Positions 8,803-17,919 of a stretch of 64,000 nt of DNA are shown here, in pieces. The notes beneath the pieces are model-generated. The model had not been told where the DNA came from and ran no database searches. It worked only from the letters and a program-made list of their open reading frames with translations. Within the stretch, counting starts at the first letter, position 1, and the number at the start of each line of letters is the position of its first letter. The stretch is from CAZZKJ01 sp964654695 (GTDB lineage Bacteria; Krumholzibacteriota; Krumholzibacteriia; WVZY01). The position numbers and the translations under genes were made by a program. The stretch is taken from assembly GCA_964654695.1 (NCBI GenBank), contig CAZZKJ010000008.1, positions 1 through 64,000 on the forward strand, written 5' to 3'.

Positions 8803-9776
8803 TGATAAGTTATCCTGGGATCCACCCAGGCATATATGACATCGGCAATCAATGTGCTGATTAGAATCAAAACCGAGCTTATGAAACTAAGCCCCATTAC
8901 TGTGGGATAATCTCTTGAAAGGACAGCATCAAAAAATAAAGCTCCGATCCCGGGCCAGCTGAAAATATACTCGAGTATCACGCTCCCGCTGATCAAGGTT
9001 GGCAGCAATATCCCAAATAGGGTCAGAATGGGAATCAAAGTATTCTTGAACACGTGCTTATAAACTATGCTTTTTTCATCGAGTCCTTTTGCCCAAGCGG
9101 TTCTCACATAATCCTGGCGGATAACTTCCAGTGTGGATCCGCGGACAAACCTCGATAGAAAAGCCAAAGATCCATATGTGAGGCAGAAAGTCGGCAGGAT
9201 CATGTGCAGTATGTAATCGCCCAGCCGGGGGAAAAAAGACAGGTTTCGGGCATCTATAGAAGACATGCCGTAAAAAGGCAGTATTCCAAGCTTGACTCCG
9301 AAAAGTATTATAAGCAGAAGTGCGACCCAAAATTCGGGAAGAGAATAGAGCATGTAAAGTACCGTACCGTTGATTTTATCGAATAAGGAATACTGCTTTA
9401 CCGCCGAATAGAGTCCTAGGGGGATTGATAAAAGCAGGGCGATTACCAAGGATGTTATATTTAGTAGCAAAGTCGCCGGTAGTCTTTCGAAGATTTTTTT
9501 TGTAACCGGCCGGTGGTCTAAAAAGGAATCGCCGAAATCGAGAAAGACCAGACGCTTCAGCCAGATCAGGTATCTTATGTGTATTGGCTTATCCAATCCG
9601 TAGAGCCTTAACATTTGCTGGTAGGCTTCGGGAGAGACGCGGGCGCTCATTTGTCCCCCCTGGATGAGCTTGACGGGGTCTCCCGGGGCCAGCGAGATTA
9701 TGAAGAACGTGACAAGGGTAATGCCCAGCAGTGTAGGTATGAGATATACCATCCGTCGCAGAAAATAAGTTGCCAT
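8799..9776 (-). CDS. Peptide-type ABC transporter permease (OppB/DppB-like)
   Basis: A 325-residue first permease of the importer. The N-terminal helix (about 8-30), the conserved PGDP motif just after it, about six membrane spans and the EAA-type loop (RTAWAKGLDEKSIVYKHVFKNT, about 222-245) are all present. It should form a heterodimer with the product of the next gene. It begins 15 bases after the binding-protein gene and ends in a TTGA overlap with the second permease. I see no strong ribosome site at its ATG, so it may depend on translation of the upstream gene. Confidence 0.94.
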   Translation of the reverse strand: MATYFLRRMVYLIPTLLGITLVTFFIISLAPGDPVKLIQGGQMSARVSPEAYQQMLRLYGLDKPIHIRYLIWLKRLVFLDFGDSFLDHRPVTKKIFERLPATLLLNITSLVIALLLSIPLGLYSAVKQYSLFDKINGTVLYMLYSLPEFWVALLLIILFGVKLGILPFYGMSSIDARNLSFFPRLGDYILHMILPTFCLTYGSLAFLSRFVRGSTLEVIRQDYVRTAWAKGLDEKSIVYKHVFKNTLIPILTLFGILLPTLISGSVILEYIFSWPGIGALFFDAVLSRDYPTVMGLSFISSVLILISTLIADVIYAWVDPRITYH

Positions 9777-9791
9777 ATTAGAATGATAGCA

Positions 9792-11426
9792 CTACTTTTG
9801 CGCGCCCGTGGCCCGGGAATCAAAATACCAATAGGCGGCACCCGGGTAAAAATTGAAAGGACCGTCAGGAGATATAATCACATTATTGATTTTTATATTG
9901 ATGGGGCGCTTTTCAGGAACGGATGCAACGAATGTATAGGGTTGGTCTTCGTGAAGAAGTTTATGCACTTCGTGATATATGCGCGCGCGTTTCTCTTTGT
10001 CGAACTCGACTCTTCCCATTTCGAGGAGATGGTCGACTTCCGGGTTGCTGTAGAAGCCATGATTCAGGCCGACGGGAGGTACCTGGCTGGAATGAAAAGT
10101 ATCGAAAAGATCAGGATCGAGATCAAGCCGCCATGCGAGAGCGCAAGCGTCGAATTCGCCCTTATTTACTTTATCGAAAAAGGTCGCCCCTTCCAGCATC
10201 CTGATCTTGACGGTAATGCCGACTTTGGCGCATTCCCCCTGCAGCATCTGTGCATATTGCTTTCCAACCCGCCCGCCGCTGGGGATAATGAATTCGAATT
10301 CGAATTTAATCCCGTCCTTGTCCCTTATCCCATCCCCGTCGTGGTCCGCCCAACCTGCCTGGTCCAGTTTGTCAGCGGCGTCTTTCGGATCAAAAGGCCA
10401 AGGTTTAACGGATTTATCGTATGCCCAGGAGTTGACGTAAAACGGCCCGCTGACCAGCTTGGCATAACCCGAATACAATTTGGTATTGATACTTTCGCGG
10501 TCGAACAGCTCGGTCATGGCCAGGCGCACGAGCTTATCCTCGAACCAGACGGCCCGACAGTTCCAGCCTATATAATTGAAGCTGGGGACATAGTAGAGGT
10601 ATTTCTTGAACTTGCTTAGAAAATCAGGGCTGTTCGTTTGCCTCTCCCATTGAATCTGGGTCAAGCGCATCTCGTCCAATTCACCAGCTTTGAGCGCGTT
10701 CAGAGCGACGGAAGCATCCGGTATGATTTTGAATATGACCCTGTCGAGATACGGAGGATCACGGTAGTAGTTGTCATTGCGCACTACGCTTATATATTGG
10801 GACGTACGCCATTCATCGAATTTGAATGGACCGCTTCCCACGGGCTGCCTGTTTGCCGGGTTGGAGAGAAAATCTCCTTTATTATAGATATGTTTCGGAA
10901 TCGGAGCCAGTTGGCTCAGGGCATGGAGGGAAGGAGCGTATGCTTCTTTCCAGATGAAAACGACCGTTTTATCGTCTATCACTTCAATATCGTCGAGCTT
11001 GTTGAAGTAACCTTCCTTGTTCAGTGCGGGAACGGTCGGATCTTGAATCTTGTCCATCGTAAATTTTATATCATCGCTGGTAATAGGTTGCCCGTCATGC
11101 CAATAAATACTATCACGCAGCGTTACCGTAATGCGGAGATGGTCGCTGCTGATTTTATAATCCTTAGCCAGGACGGGAACGATTTCGAGCTTTTCGTTAT
11201 AGTCCAGGAGATTATCGTAAAGTAGTCTCAATACGTAGCTTTCGTACACTGTCGTGTAAAGAACCCAGTTCAATGTTATACATTCCGATTCCAAATGGCG
11301 GATCACGGTGCCTCCCCGGCCCTGCGAATCCGCAGTAGAATTTTGTGCAGTCTGATCTTTTTTGCCGCCGCTGCATCCAAGTGAGAATAGAGTGGCCGCC
11401 AGTAGCAGGCTTATTGATAGCCTCAT
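9792..11426 (-). CDS. Peptide-type ABC transporter substrate-binding lipoprotein
   Basis: A 544-residue SBP_bac_5-type solute-binding protein for oligopeptides or similar solutes. A lipoprotein signal peptide (MRLSISLLLAATLFSLGC) ends in a lipobox with the acceptor Cys18, followed by a flexible Ser/Gly/Gln-rich linker. Family motifs include WHDGQPITSDDIKF (about 110-125), PVGSGPF (about 195) and a DHDGDGIRDKDG loop (about 360) typical of this family. ATG 11426 is preceded by GGGAGG. It leads an operon with two permeases. Substrate specificity cannot be read from sequence. Confidence 0.94.
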   Translation of the reverse strand: MRLSISLLLAATLFSLGCSGGKKDQTAQNSTADSQGRGGTVIRHLESECITLNWVLYTTVYESYVLRLLYDNLLDYNEKLEIVPVLAKDYKISSDHLRITVTLRDSIYWHDGQPITSDDIKFTMDKIQDPTVPALNKEGYFNKLDDIEVIDDKTVVFIWKEAYAPSLHALSQLAPIPKHIYNKGDFLSNPANRQPVGSGPFKFDEWRTSQYISVVRNDNYYRDPPYLDRVIFKIIPDASVALNALKAGELDEMRLTQIQWERQTNSPDFLSKFKKYLYYVPSFNYIGWNCRAVWFEDKLVRLAMTELFDRESINTKLYSGYAKLVSGPFYVNSWAYDKSVKPWPFDPKDAADKLDQAGWADHDGDGIRDKDGIKFEFEFIIPSGGRVGKQYAQMLQGECAKVGITVKIRMLEGATFFDKVNKGEFDACALAWRLDLDPDLFDTFHSSQVPPVGLNHGFYSNPEVDHLLEMGRVEFDKEKRARIYHEVHKLLHEDQPYTFVASVPEKRPINIKINNVIISPDGPFNFYPGAAYWYFDSRATGAQK

Positions 11427-11740
11427 AAAATTCCTCCCGCATATACGATTTCAGGACACCCCTCAGATACTGAAGATCGGCAATTTACAGGTTGCACTTA
11501 CGTTCCTCTGAATTCTTATTATAGAAAGCGGGGTTTGTAAAGATAAAAGCATAAGTCTTGCCATATTTTATGAAAAACAGCCGACATCTGCCGGATATGC
11601 TTATAAAATCGTAAATAAGCTGATCTAAACGTAGATATGCTTTCAGATAGTGCTTTAACATTAACTGCCGGTGCTATATTTTCTCTTTTCGGATGCTTTA
11701 TTGAAATGAACGATACGCAAATGCGACAGTGAGGATGGAA
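11427..11740. other. Divergent intergenic region between the importer operon and the M28 gene
   Basis: AT-rich stretch with no plausible gene. On the minus strand a TATAAT box (11518-11523) with a weak TTATCT 17 bases upstream could drive the importer operon. On the plus strand TATATT (about 11680) has no convincing -35. No strong palindrome or known riboswitch was seen. Confidence 0.4.
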
Positions 11741-12799
11741 ATGACGAGGAATCAAGCAACCTTTTGGATCATTGGCATGCTGGCCGCTGTGCTGGCGGTC
11801 CAGGGTCTGAGGAAGACGCCGCCCGCTGACCTGGAGCGGTACGGAGTTTTCTATTCCCTGGGCGAAGGAGCATCAGTTATCTCCGGAGACAGTATTTTGG
11901 CAACGGTCAAAGCTCTGACCCGCGAATCATCTCGGGAACTCTCGACTGCCGGAGCGGACCGGACGGTAGCATATATTACCTCAAATCTCAGAAGATACGG
12001 CTGGGATGTGGAGCAACAGAGCATCGAGATCGAAGACCGGATAGGTAAATCGACAAATCTTTTGAATGTGGTTGCTTACAATGCCGGCTCGGGCGACAGT
12101 ATACTCATAATTTGCACTCATTATGACAGCAGGGGCGCGGCAACAGGCGCGGATGCTCCGGGAGCCGATGACAATGCCAGCGGCGTGGCCGTGCTGATGG
12201 AAACGGCAAGAGTTATGTCGAGAGTTCTCCGGTCTGGCAGTGGGCGCGGAGTTGAATTCGTATTTTTTGGTGGAGAAGAGGAATCATTTATTGGATCGTC
12301 GGCTTTTGTTCGAGATTTCCTGAAATCCAATAAGGTTTTGCTGGGTTCGATTAATATCGACATGATTGGATATGATAAAGAGGGGCCTAAGGATTATGTT
12401 CTTTTTGCAAACCAGAGATCAGCATCCTTGGCAGATCTAGTGGTTGATTGCTCCGCGGCTGAGGCCGGTCTCCGCTGCGAAAAAATCATAACCAGTGAAG
12501 GCAATAGCGATCACGTACCTTTCTGGAAAAACGGCTTCAAAGCCGTGTCGATCTGGGAAGGATTCGATCACAATCCCTATAATCATACCGCCCATGATAC
12601 GGCAGAAAAACTGTCATCAAATTTTATGACTAAAATGTCATTTCTTATAAGCTGCGCGGCAATAAGAAGCGTCTTAAACGAAGACAATACCGCCCCAGGT
12701 ATAAATTACCGCGCATTGGAAAGAATTAATAAAGGCTCCCTCGGTCGGCGTTCGATCGGGAAGGCGAATATCCCTGGGATTCTTCCGGGAGTTAACTGA
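11741..12799 (+). CDS. M28 family zinc aminopeptidase, exported or membrane-anchored
   Basis: A 352-residue di-zinc peptidase. The metal ligands are visible: His of THYDSRG, bridging Asp of PGADDNASGVAV, catalytic Glu pair of GGEEESF, Asp of NIDMIGYD and His of NHTAHDT. The first 25 or so residues (from MTRNQATFWIIGMLAAVLAV) form a signal peptide or N-terminal anchor, so it should act outside the cytoplasm. I chose ATG 11741 because GAGG lies six bases upstream; GTG 11729 and ATG 11735 are in frame and would add two to four residues. It stands alone and is divergent from the peptide importer, which would suit peptide use, but that link is inferred. Confidence 0.9.
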   Translation: MTRNQATFWIIGMLAAVLAVQGLRKTPPADLERYGVFYSLGEGASVISGDSILATVKALTRESSRELSTAGADRTVAYITSNLRRYGWDVEQQSIEIEDRIGKSTNLLNVVAYNAGSGDSILIICTHYDSRGAATGADAPGADDNASGVAVLMETARVMSRVLRSGSGRGVEFVFFGGEEESFIGSSAFVRDFLKSNKVLLGSINIDMIGYDKEGPKDYVLFANQRSASLADLVVDCSAAEAGLRCEKIITSEGNSDHVPFWKNGFKAVSIWEGFDHNPYNHTAHDTAEKLSSNFMTKMSFLISCAAIRSVLNEDNTAPGINYRALERINKGSLGRRSIGKANIPGILPGVN

Positions 12800-12972
12800 T
12801 AAGGCAAACCGGTCCTTTTATCGTTTTTTTGCCCGGTATCCGGGCAAGATTAAGCAGCGCCTGCGGAAGATCATTCAAGCTGCATATATTATTAAAATTA
12901 CAATATTTAGCTTTTACCGCCCTTATCCTCAGGCACGGGCCGTTTTGATGTAACTCTTTAGGAAAAAACAGC

Positions 12973-13001
12973 TTCAATTATTCGGACGATTGTGTTATAA
13001 T
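12973..13001 (+). promoter_or_regulatory. Predicted sigma70-type promoter for the exported protein at 13166
   Basis: TTCAAT at 12973-12978 and perfect TATAAT at 12996-13001, with a 17-base spacer. Transcription would start near 13008, leaving an unusually long untranslated leader of about 155 bases. Confidence 0.6.
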
Positions 13002-13007
13002 AGTCTG

Positions 13008-13165
13008 CGTTGGGCCTCCAAAGAGGGAGGAGCTGCGGTTAGGTAAAAATGAATCGGATTTCTTCTGATTCTGTTTGGAACAAGGTGATTTTGCCGCCAA
13101 CTGTTAATGCTCTTTAATACTACTTTTGGGATAGACAACTAGGCAACTGTTTTTGGAGGCTGAAA
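13008..13165 (+). promoter_or_regulatory. Long structured 5' leader, possible cis-acting RNA
   Basis: Several foldable elements follow the predicted start site. CCTCC and GGAGG can pair near 13016-13030. A hairpin of eight pairs (one a G-T wobble) with a 5-base loop occupies 13051-13071. GCGG (13035-13038) can pair with CCGC (13094-13097), and GTTGG (13009-13013) with CCAAC (13097-13101), which would close the whole element; these last two share a base. The ribosome site GGAGG is just before ATG 13166. It matches no riboswitch consensus I know. Folding was judged by eye only. Confidence 0.35.
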
Positions 13166-13849
13166 ATGAATGCGTTAATGAAGATTCGCCGTCTGGTTTT
13201 GTTGTTATGGACGGTTTGCTTGCTTGCTCCCGCATTTTCTTCTGCGGAGCCCGGTATTCTGGCTTATCCCAGCAGCAACGCCATCTTTCAATACGATCCC
13301 TTGAAATATATCCTGATTTATCCCGGGGATTCTTTGTACGACCCCGCTTATGACAGGTTCGGTGTTGTTCTGTGGGACACCGAAAACAATCGAATCGCAT
13401 ACGAGCTCTACCAGGCGCCCGGTCTCCTGGGATTTGAACCGGCTTATATAGAAAAAAATTCCTTTAAACTGCCCAGCAACCGATTGATTTTGAATGTTGA
13501 CGGCTTTTATCATCTTCCGCGGCGTTTGAACGATATTATCGTGAGGTTTCTTCCTACGCCCGGTAATGCCGAGCCGGTTATATATGCCGATGACACGAAA
13601 GTCGAAGGCCTCAAGTACTATATCCCGAGCCTGGAAGTTTCGACCCCAACCGGCAACGGATACTATTCCGACAAGGTAACCCTGAACATAGTGTGGTCCG
13701 GCGCTCAGTCTATCAAAATAAGTGTATTCTGCGACAAGAACGGGAATGGATTGTTTGAAGGAACGGAATCCTTCAGTGTGTTCATGCAGGATCAAACGAT
13801 ACCTGTCACCAATTCGACATGGGGCGGCATTAAAGCCCAGTATCAATAA
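13166..13849 (+). CDS. Exported protein of unknown function with a calcium-loop-like motif
   Basis: A 227-residue protein with a Sec signal peptide (MNALMKIRRL, a hydrophobic core, then a likely cleavage after AFSSA near residue 27). The mature part is rich in aromatic and beta-prone residues. Near the C-terminus DKNGNGLFEGTE (about 192-203) fits the DxDxNGxxxxxE pattern of dockerin or EF-hand-type calcium loops. I recognise no family. GGAGG sits a few bases before the ATG. It has its own promoter and a long structured leader, and is convergent with the isopropylmalate-synthase-like gene 21 bases away. Confidence 0.8.
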   Translation: MNALMKIRRLVLLLWTVCLLAPAFSSAEPGILAYPSSNAIFQYDPLKYILIYPGDSLYDPAYDRFGVVLWDTENNRIAYELYQAPGLLGFEPAYIEKNSFKLPSNRLILNVDGFYHLPRRLNDIIVRFLPTPGNAEPVIYADDTKVEGLKYYIPSLEVSTPTGNGYYSDKVTLNIVWSGAQSIKISVFCDKNGNGLFEGTESFSVFMQDQTIPVTNSTWGGIKAQYQ

Positions 13850-13870
13850 CGGGTCTCTTCGAAGTGATCT

Positions 13871-15103
13871 TTAAGAAGTTCCCTGCTTGCGAACCATCTC
13901 CATTATGTGTTTTTCGGGTAATATGGTCTTCACTTTTTTGGCTTCCTGAAAAATCTTATCGACCAGTTCTTCGGTAGCCGGTATTTGACGCTGCTTGAGC
14001 CAGTATTCAACATTTGATTTGCCGCTCATGGGGCCGACTTCAATTACCTGCTCCATTCCGAACTCATCTGCGGGAACCCCGCTGTATATCCTGTTGGCAA
14101 GCCACGTGTCACCTTTGGCGTAGGCTTTGATGATGGCATCAGCGTGCACTCCTGTAGCAGTGCGAAATGCGTCCTTGCCTAAAACCGGGTAATTATCAAA
14201 GATGGGTGCTTTGCACGCCTTCGAGACGGCGCGGCAATAATCGGAGAGCTTGGTTAAATCCTGATCTATAATGCCTAATAATTTAAAATTAACCATAAGC
14301 ATGTCAATAGAAGCATTGCCGACACGCTCTCCGATGCCCAAGGCGCAGCCGTGTATTCTGTCTGCTCCGCCGAAGAAAGCTTCGATCGAGTTAATGAGAC
14401 TCAATCCCCGGTCATTGTGTCCGTGCCAGTCAAGAGCGACATTCTCGCCCGTCTTGGCCACAACATCTTTTATGAACGCCAGCAGCCTTCGTACGCCCGA
14501 AGGTGTAGAGTGTCCAACAGTATCCGCAATGCAGATTCTTTCGGCCCCGCATTCGATGGCTGTTTTGTACAGGCGCTCTATCGTGTTGGGGAAGGCCCTG
14601 GTGGTGTCTTCAGTGACGTACATCACCGACAGATCCTGCTTCAGTGCAAATTTTACGGCTTCCTCACTGACTTTCAGCATCTTTTCGACATCCCAATTCT
14701 CAGCGAGTTGGCGTATGGGACTCGAAAAAATAAACAGAGCCGCTTGTATTTTCAATCCAGTTTTTTGGGATATCTCCGCAATAGGAATAATATCGTTCTT
14801 AATCGTTCGGGCGGCGCAGTTGGGCTGTATTTTGAGTTTGCTTTTGGCGATTTCTCCTGCAAGAGCGAGAACATCATTATATGCTTGAGGTCCGGCTCCG
14901 GGCAGGCCGATATCGGCGCTGTAAATACCGAGTGCTTCCATGTAATGGAGTATCTCGATTTTATCCGATATTTTGGGGTTTGCTATTGAAGGCGATTGAA
15001 GACCGTCGCGAAGAGTTTCATCATTCAATTTTAACTCGTAATCCGGAAGATCTTCATCTTCGTTCCAATCATGAATCAGTTCCTGTGTATCGAATTCGTC
15101 CAT
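13871..15103 (-). CDS. 2-isopropylmalate synthase / homocitrate synthase family enzyme
   Basis: A 410-residue DRE-TIM metallolyase that condenses an acyl-CoA with a 2-oxo acid. The active-site signature LNDETLRDGLQSPS (about 26-39), the metal-binding HGHND (DWHGHNDRG, about 230) and GCALGIGERVGNASI (about 255) are clear. It lacks the C-terminal LeuA regulatory domain of about 110 residues, so feedback by leucine through that domain is not expected. No other leu or lys genes are nearby. Possible roles are isopropylmalate synthase, homocitrate synthase or Re-citrate synthase; sequence reading cannot separate them. An acidic N-terminal extension of about 25 residues precedes the barrel. Confidence 0.85.
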   Translation of the reverse strand: MDEFDTQELIHDWNEDEDLPDYELKLNDETLRDGLQSPSIANPKISDKIEILHYMEALGIYSADIGLPGAGPQAYNDVLALAGEIAKSKLKIQPNCAARTIKNDIIPIAEISQKTGLKIQAALFIFSSPIRQLAENWDVEKMLKVSEEAVKFALKQDLSVMYVTEDTTRAFPNTIERLYKTAIECGAERICIADTVGHSTPSGVRRLLAFIKDVVAKTGENVALDWHGHNDRGLSLINSIEAFFGGADRIHGCALGIGERVGNASIDMLMVNFKLLGIIDQDLTKLSDYCRAVSKACKAPIFDNYPVLGKDAFRTATGVHADAIIKAYAKGDTWLANRIYSGVPADEFGMEQVIEVGPMSGKSNVEYWLKQRQIPATEELVDKIFQEAKKVKTILPEKHIMEMVRKQGTS

Positions 15104-15212
15104 AACATCCTCCGCTTTTGAAAAACCCGGAGCCAGACTAGCAGAATTGCATGTTTCTTACAATAATAATGTTCATTAGCGCAGGGAGCGGAGTTAAGGG
15201 CAAAAAATAATC

Positions 15213-15240
15213 AGTATAGTTATTTAAGTTTTTCTTCCAA
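15213..15240 (-). promoter_or_regulatory. Predicted sigma70-type promoter for the isopropylmalate-synthase-like gene
   Basis: On the minus strand TTGGAA (15235-15240) and TATACT (15213-15218) are 16 bases apart, about 110 bases upstream of the ATG at 15103. It lies between the S9 peptidase stop and this gene, which suggests separate transcription. Confidence 0.45.
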
Positions 15241-15256
15241 GCAGGATAAGGATTTT

Positions 15257-17848
15257 CTATTCCTTCCACCGGTCATTCCATGCGTTTTCCTCTCCTTTAA
15301 GATACTTATCAAACCATTCAAGCATGATTTCACGGTGTGCGATAAGGTTTTCGGTCGTGCCTGCAATTCCGTGATCTTCTCCGGCGAATTCGACCAGCAC
15401 GGCCTCGCGTCCCAGGATCTTGAGTGCAGTGAAAATCTGACGCGATTCTTCGATAGGTACATTTATATCACTTTTCCCATGCAGGAGGAGTACGGGAGTC
15501 CTGATCTTTTTTGCGTTATATAATGGAGATTTGCCCACGAATAGATCGCGATCTTCCCAGGGATAACTCCCGGCCATTGCCATGTCACCGTAGGTAAAGC
15601 CCCACGTGCCTCCACCCCAGTAGGATGACAGGTTCGAAATACCGAACATGGAGCAGACAGCCGCGAAAAGAGAGGTTTTTGAGACGAGATCCAGCGTAAT
15701 GAATCCACCGTAGCTGCCGCCGTACGCTCCGATTGCGGATGAATCAATAAATTGTCTGGACTCGATAAGCCTGGTGACGCCTTCGATGATATCCGCACTT
15801 GCCAGCGTTCCCCAATCGCCTAAATGCAGATCGGCGAACTCGTCACCTGCCCCGTAAGCCCCTGAAGGATTGAGAACATAGACCACATAGCCGTTGGCGT
15901 TGAGCCAATGATAGGGGAAGGTGAATTTCTCCAGCCTGGGCGCAACACCTCCGTAATAATAAACTATAAGTGGATATTTCTTCGAGCCGTCGAATTTTGA
16001 AGGCTTTAAAACCCAACCATCTATAATATTCCCCGAAGAATTTGTAAAATCGAAGCGCTCCACAGATCCGAAGATAGTATTATTTATGAATTCCCTGTTT
16101 GGGTTATATAACTTTTCCGTTTTTTTGATGACCGTGTCATGAAGATATATCGATGAGGGAGCAAAAAATGATGAAGCGGAACTCAGGAATGTATCCGACC
16201 TCGAAAGGTTGGAAAAGAATTCTGTATTTACATCACCGCCTTTTATTTCTTGTATATCCCTCCTGTTGTTTCCTTTTCTTTTTTTAGAGTCGATTTTAAA
16301 TATTTTTCGTTTCGAACGGTCAACAGCGAGAAAATAAATCCATTCGCCTTTTGAATCCCATGAAATCGAACTCCGCTCCGCTCTTTCAACAACCGAAGGC
16401 TTGAAATCATCAGTGAGTTTTTCTACGCTGCCGCTTAGCAGATTCATTACGAAGAGGTCGCTGTTATACACATTATGTTCGGCCTCCGCATTGCCGCCTA
16501 CACTGTCGGGTGCCGATGTAAATGCCAAACGTTTTCCATTGGGCGAAAAGACCAGATTGAGTGGAGCGTTTTCAAAGCCGGTTACGATTTCCCATGCTTT
16601 TTCGGCTTTTCCGGTGCAGGCATCTTGTATCCATATCTCCGTTTTGAAAAAGGGCCGCCTGCCAACCGGCATCATGCATGAGTATGCGATCTTGCTTCCG
16701 GTTTTTGACAGAGCATAGGCGCTTATAGTGTAGTTCTCGGGCGCGGTCAATCGGCGTTTTGCGCCGGTGGATAATGAGAGTTCATAGAGACAGAGATTTT
16801 CGTTCCAATCGGTCAGTTTGTCTCTGAGCTCTTCATATTTTGCATATGTTTTTTCTTCGTCTCCCGAGTTGCAGGATCCAAGAAAATACAACCGTTCACC
16901 CCCGGGGCCGAATTTGACAGCCCTAATTTGCTTTCCAGCGGCTGTTACCAGGGTCCTCCGACCGCTGGAGAGATTCTGGATCCAAATCGATTGGCCGTCT
17001 TTACTGCTGCTCATATAAAGAAGGTTTTTGGAATCGGGAGAAAAAACCGGAAACTGAGTGCTGGTTCCATCAGCTATGATATTTTCTGACGTCTTAGTTT
17101 TTAAATCCCAGATCTGTATAAAAGTCCTTTTGGGATCGTAGCCGTTTCCCTTTGATCTAATGACCGCAGCGCCGAAAGCCCCATTGGGGCTCACGGCAAG
17201 GTCAGCTATCGAGTCGAGAAAACGTATGTCATCATACCGGCTGAGTTCCCTTTTGGGGTCCACAGTGATCCGCGGCGCGAATGCGTATTCCAGCTTTGCT
17301 GTCGGAGATTTCCCGGGAAAATAATCCATTCCCCTGACCATTTTTATTAAAACCGTATGTTTGCCTCTTTTTAAAGTTGAAGAGACATTAAGGGATGAAG
17401 TATTTTCGCCGAATTCCATTTTACGGGCGGTTTCCTTGCCGTCTACGAATAATGCGCAGGGAAGGAAACAGGATATATCGAAAGTAATTTCCTGCTGCTG
17501 CGGGTTGTCAACGTAGAAACACCCGTAAATAACTTCCGGAGGTTCATTTTTATGGAGTTTGAGCTGTTTGTCGAAGCCGTTATTGGAGGTTTTCATCACC
17601 AGTTTCCTGCCGAAAAACCATGCTTTTTCATATCCGGGACCGGGGTGAAAGACGCGGCGATTAACGTAATCCGCAGTAAGAATGTCTCCGGCGTCAAGAG
17701 AATCGGAGAACAGCTCTTGGAAAACAGGAAGCGGTCCGCTGATCAACATTTTGTCGATTTGTACCGTCTCACCAGCGGCCGCAGGTATTACCCATGAAAA
17801 GGCGCCGGCCAGCAGGATTATGGCCAGGCGAAGAGGAGAGCATTTCAT
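15257..17848 (-). CDS. Secreted S9 family (prolyl oligopeptidase-type) serine peptidase
   Basis: An 863-residue exported peptidase. A signal peptide (about 1-25, ending AAAGE) is followed by a beta-sandwich-like segment, a TolB/WD40-like propeller (about 200-580) and a C-terminal alpha/beta-hydrolase domain. The catalytic triad is Ser712 (GGSYGG), Asp794 (GKSDINVP) and His826 (GEDHGIAG). The family includes dipeptidyl peptidase IV-like and acylaminoacyl peptidases acting on short peptides. The extra N-terminal domain of about 180 residues makes it longer than minimal S9C enzymes. It fits the peptide-degrading character of the window; exact specificity is unknown. Confidence 0.92.
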   Translation of the reverse strand: MKCSPLRLAIILLAGAFSWVIPAAAGETVQIDKMLISGPLPVFQELFSDSLDAGDILTADYVNRRVFHPGPGYEKAWFFGRKLVMKTSNNGFDKQLKLHKNEPPEVIYGCFYVDNPQQQEITFDISCFLPCALFVDGKETARKMEFGENTSSLNVSSTLKRGKHTVLIKMVRGMDYFPGKSPTAKLEYAFAPRITVDPKRELSRYDDIRFLDSIADLAVSPNGAFGAAVIRSKGNGYDPKRTFIQIWDLKTKTSENIIADGTSTQFPVFSPDSKNLLYMSSSKDGQSIWIQNLSSGRRTLVTAAGKQIRAVKFGPGGERLYFLGSCNSGDEEKTYAKYEELRDKLTDWNENLCLYELSLSTGAKRRLTAPENYTISAYALSKTGSKIAYSCMMPVGRRPFFKTEIWIQDACTGKAEKAWEIVTGFENAPLNLVFSPNGKRLAFTSAPDSVGGNAEAEHNVYNSDLFVMNLLSGSVEKLTDDFKPSVVERAERSSISWDSKGEWIYFLAVDRSKRKIFKIDSKKRKGNNRRDIQEIKGGDVNTEFFSNLSRSDTFLSSASSFFAPSSIYLHDTVIKKTEKLYNPNREFINNTIFGSVERFDFTNSSGNIIDGWVLKPSKFDGSKKYPLIVYYYGGVAPRLEKFTFPYHWLNANGYVVYVLNPSGAYGAGDEFADLHLGDWGTLASADIIEGVTRLIESRQFIDSSAIGAYGGSYGGFITLDLVSKTSLFAAVCSMFGISNLSSYWGGGTWGFTYGDMAMAGSYPWEDRDLFVGKSPLYNAKKIRTPVLLLHGKSDINVPIEESRQIFTALKILGREAVLVEFAGEDHGIAGTTENLIAHREIMLEWFDKYLKGEENAWNDRWKE

Positions 17849-17919
17849 CGAAATCCTTCCGTTATAAAATTTTAATCCGGTGAAAGACCGGGTTTATACT
17901 GCGAAAGGATTATACTACA

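Larger units (their letters stand above)
12800..13165. other. Intergenic region with hairpin, promoter and structured leader
   Basis: 366 bases without a gene. It holds a perfect 8-bp hairpin with a 3-base loop (arms 12829-12836 and 12840-12847). A T-run precedes rather than follows this hairpin on the plus strand, so it does not look like an intrinsic terminator in either direction. Further along are a good promoter (12973-13001) and about 155 bases of predicted 5' leader, listed separately. Confidence 0.5.

Noticed and set aside
9615..10619. 334-codon plus-strand frame across the importer genes
   Set aside because: Antisense to the binding protein and permease, both of which match families along their whole length.
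12829..12847. Perfect 8-bp hairpin as a terminator of the M28 gene
   Set aside because: The T-run lies before, not after, the hairpin on the plus strand, and the minus strand has an A-run after it.
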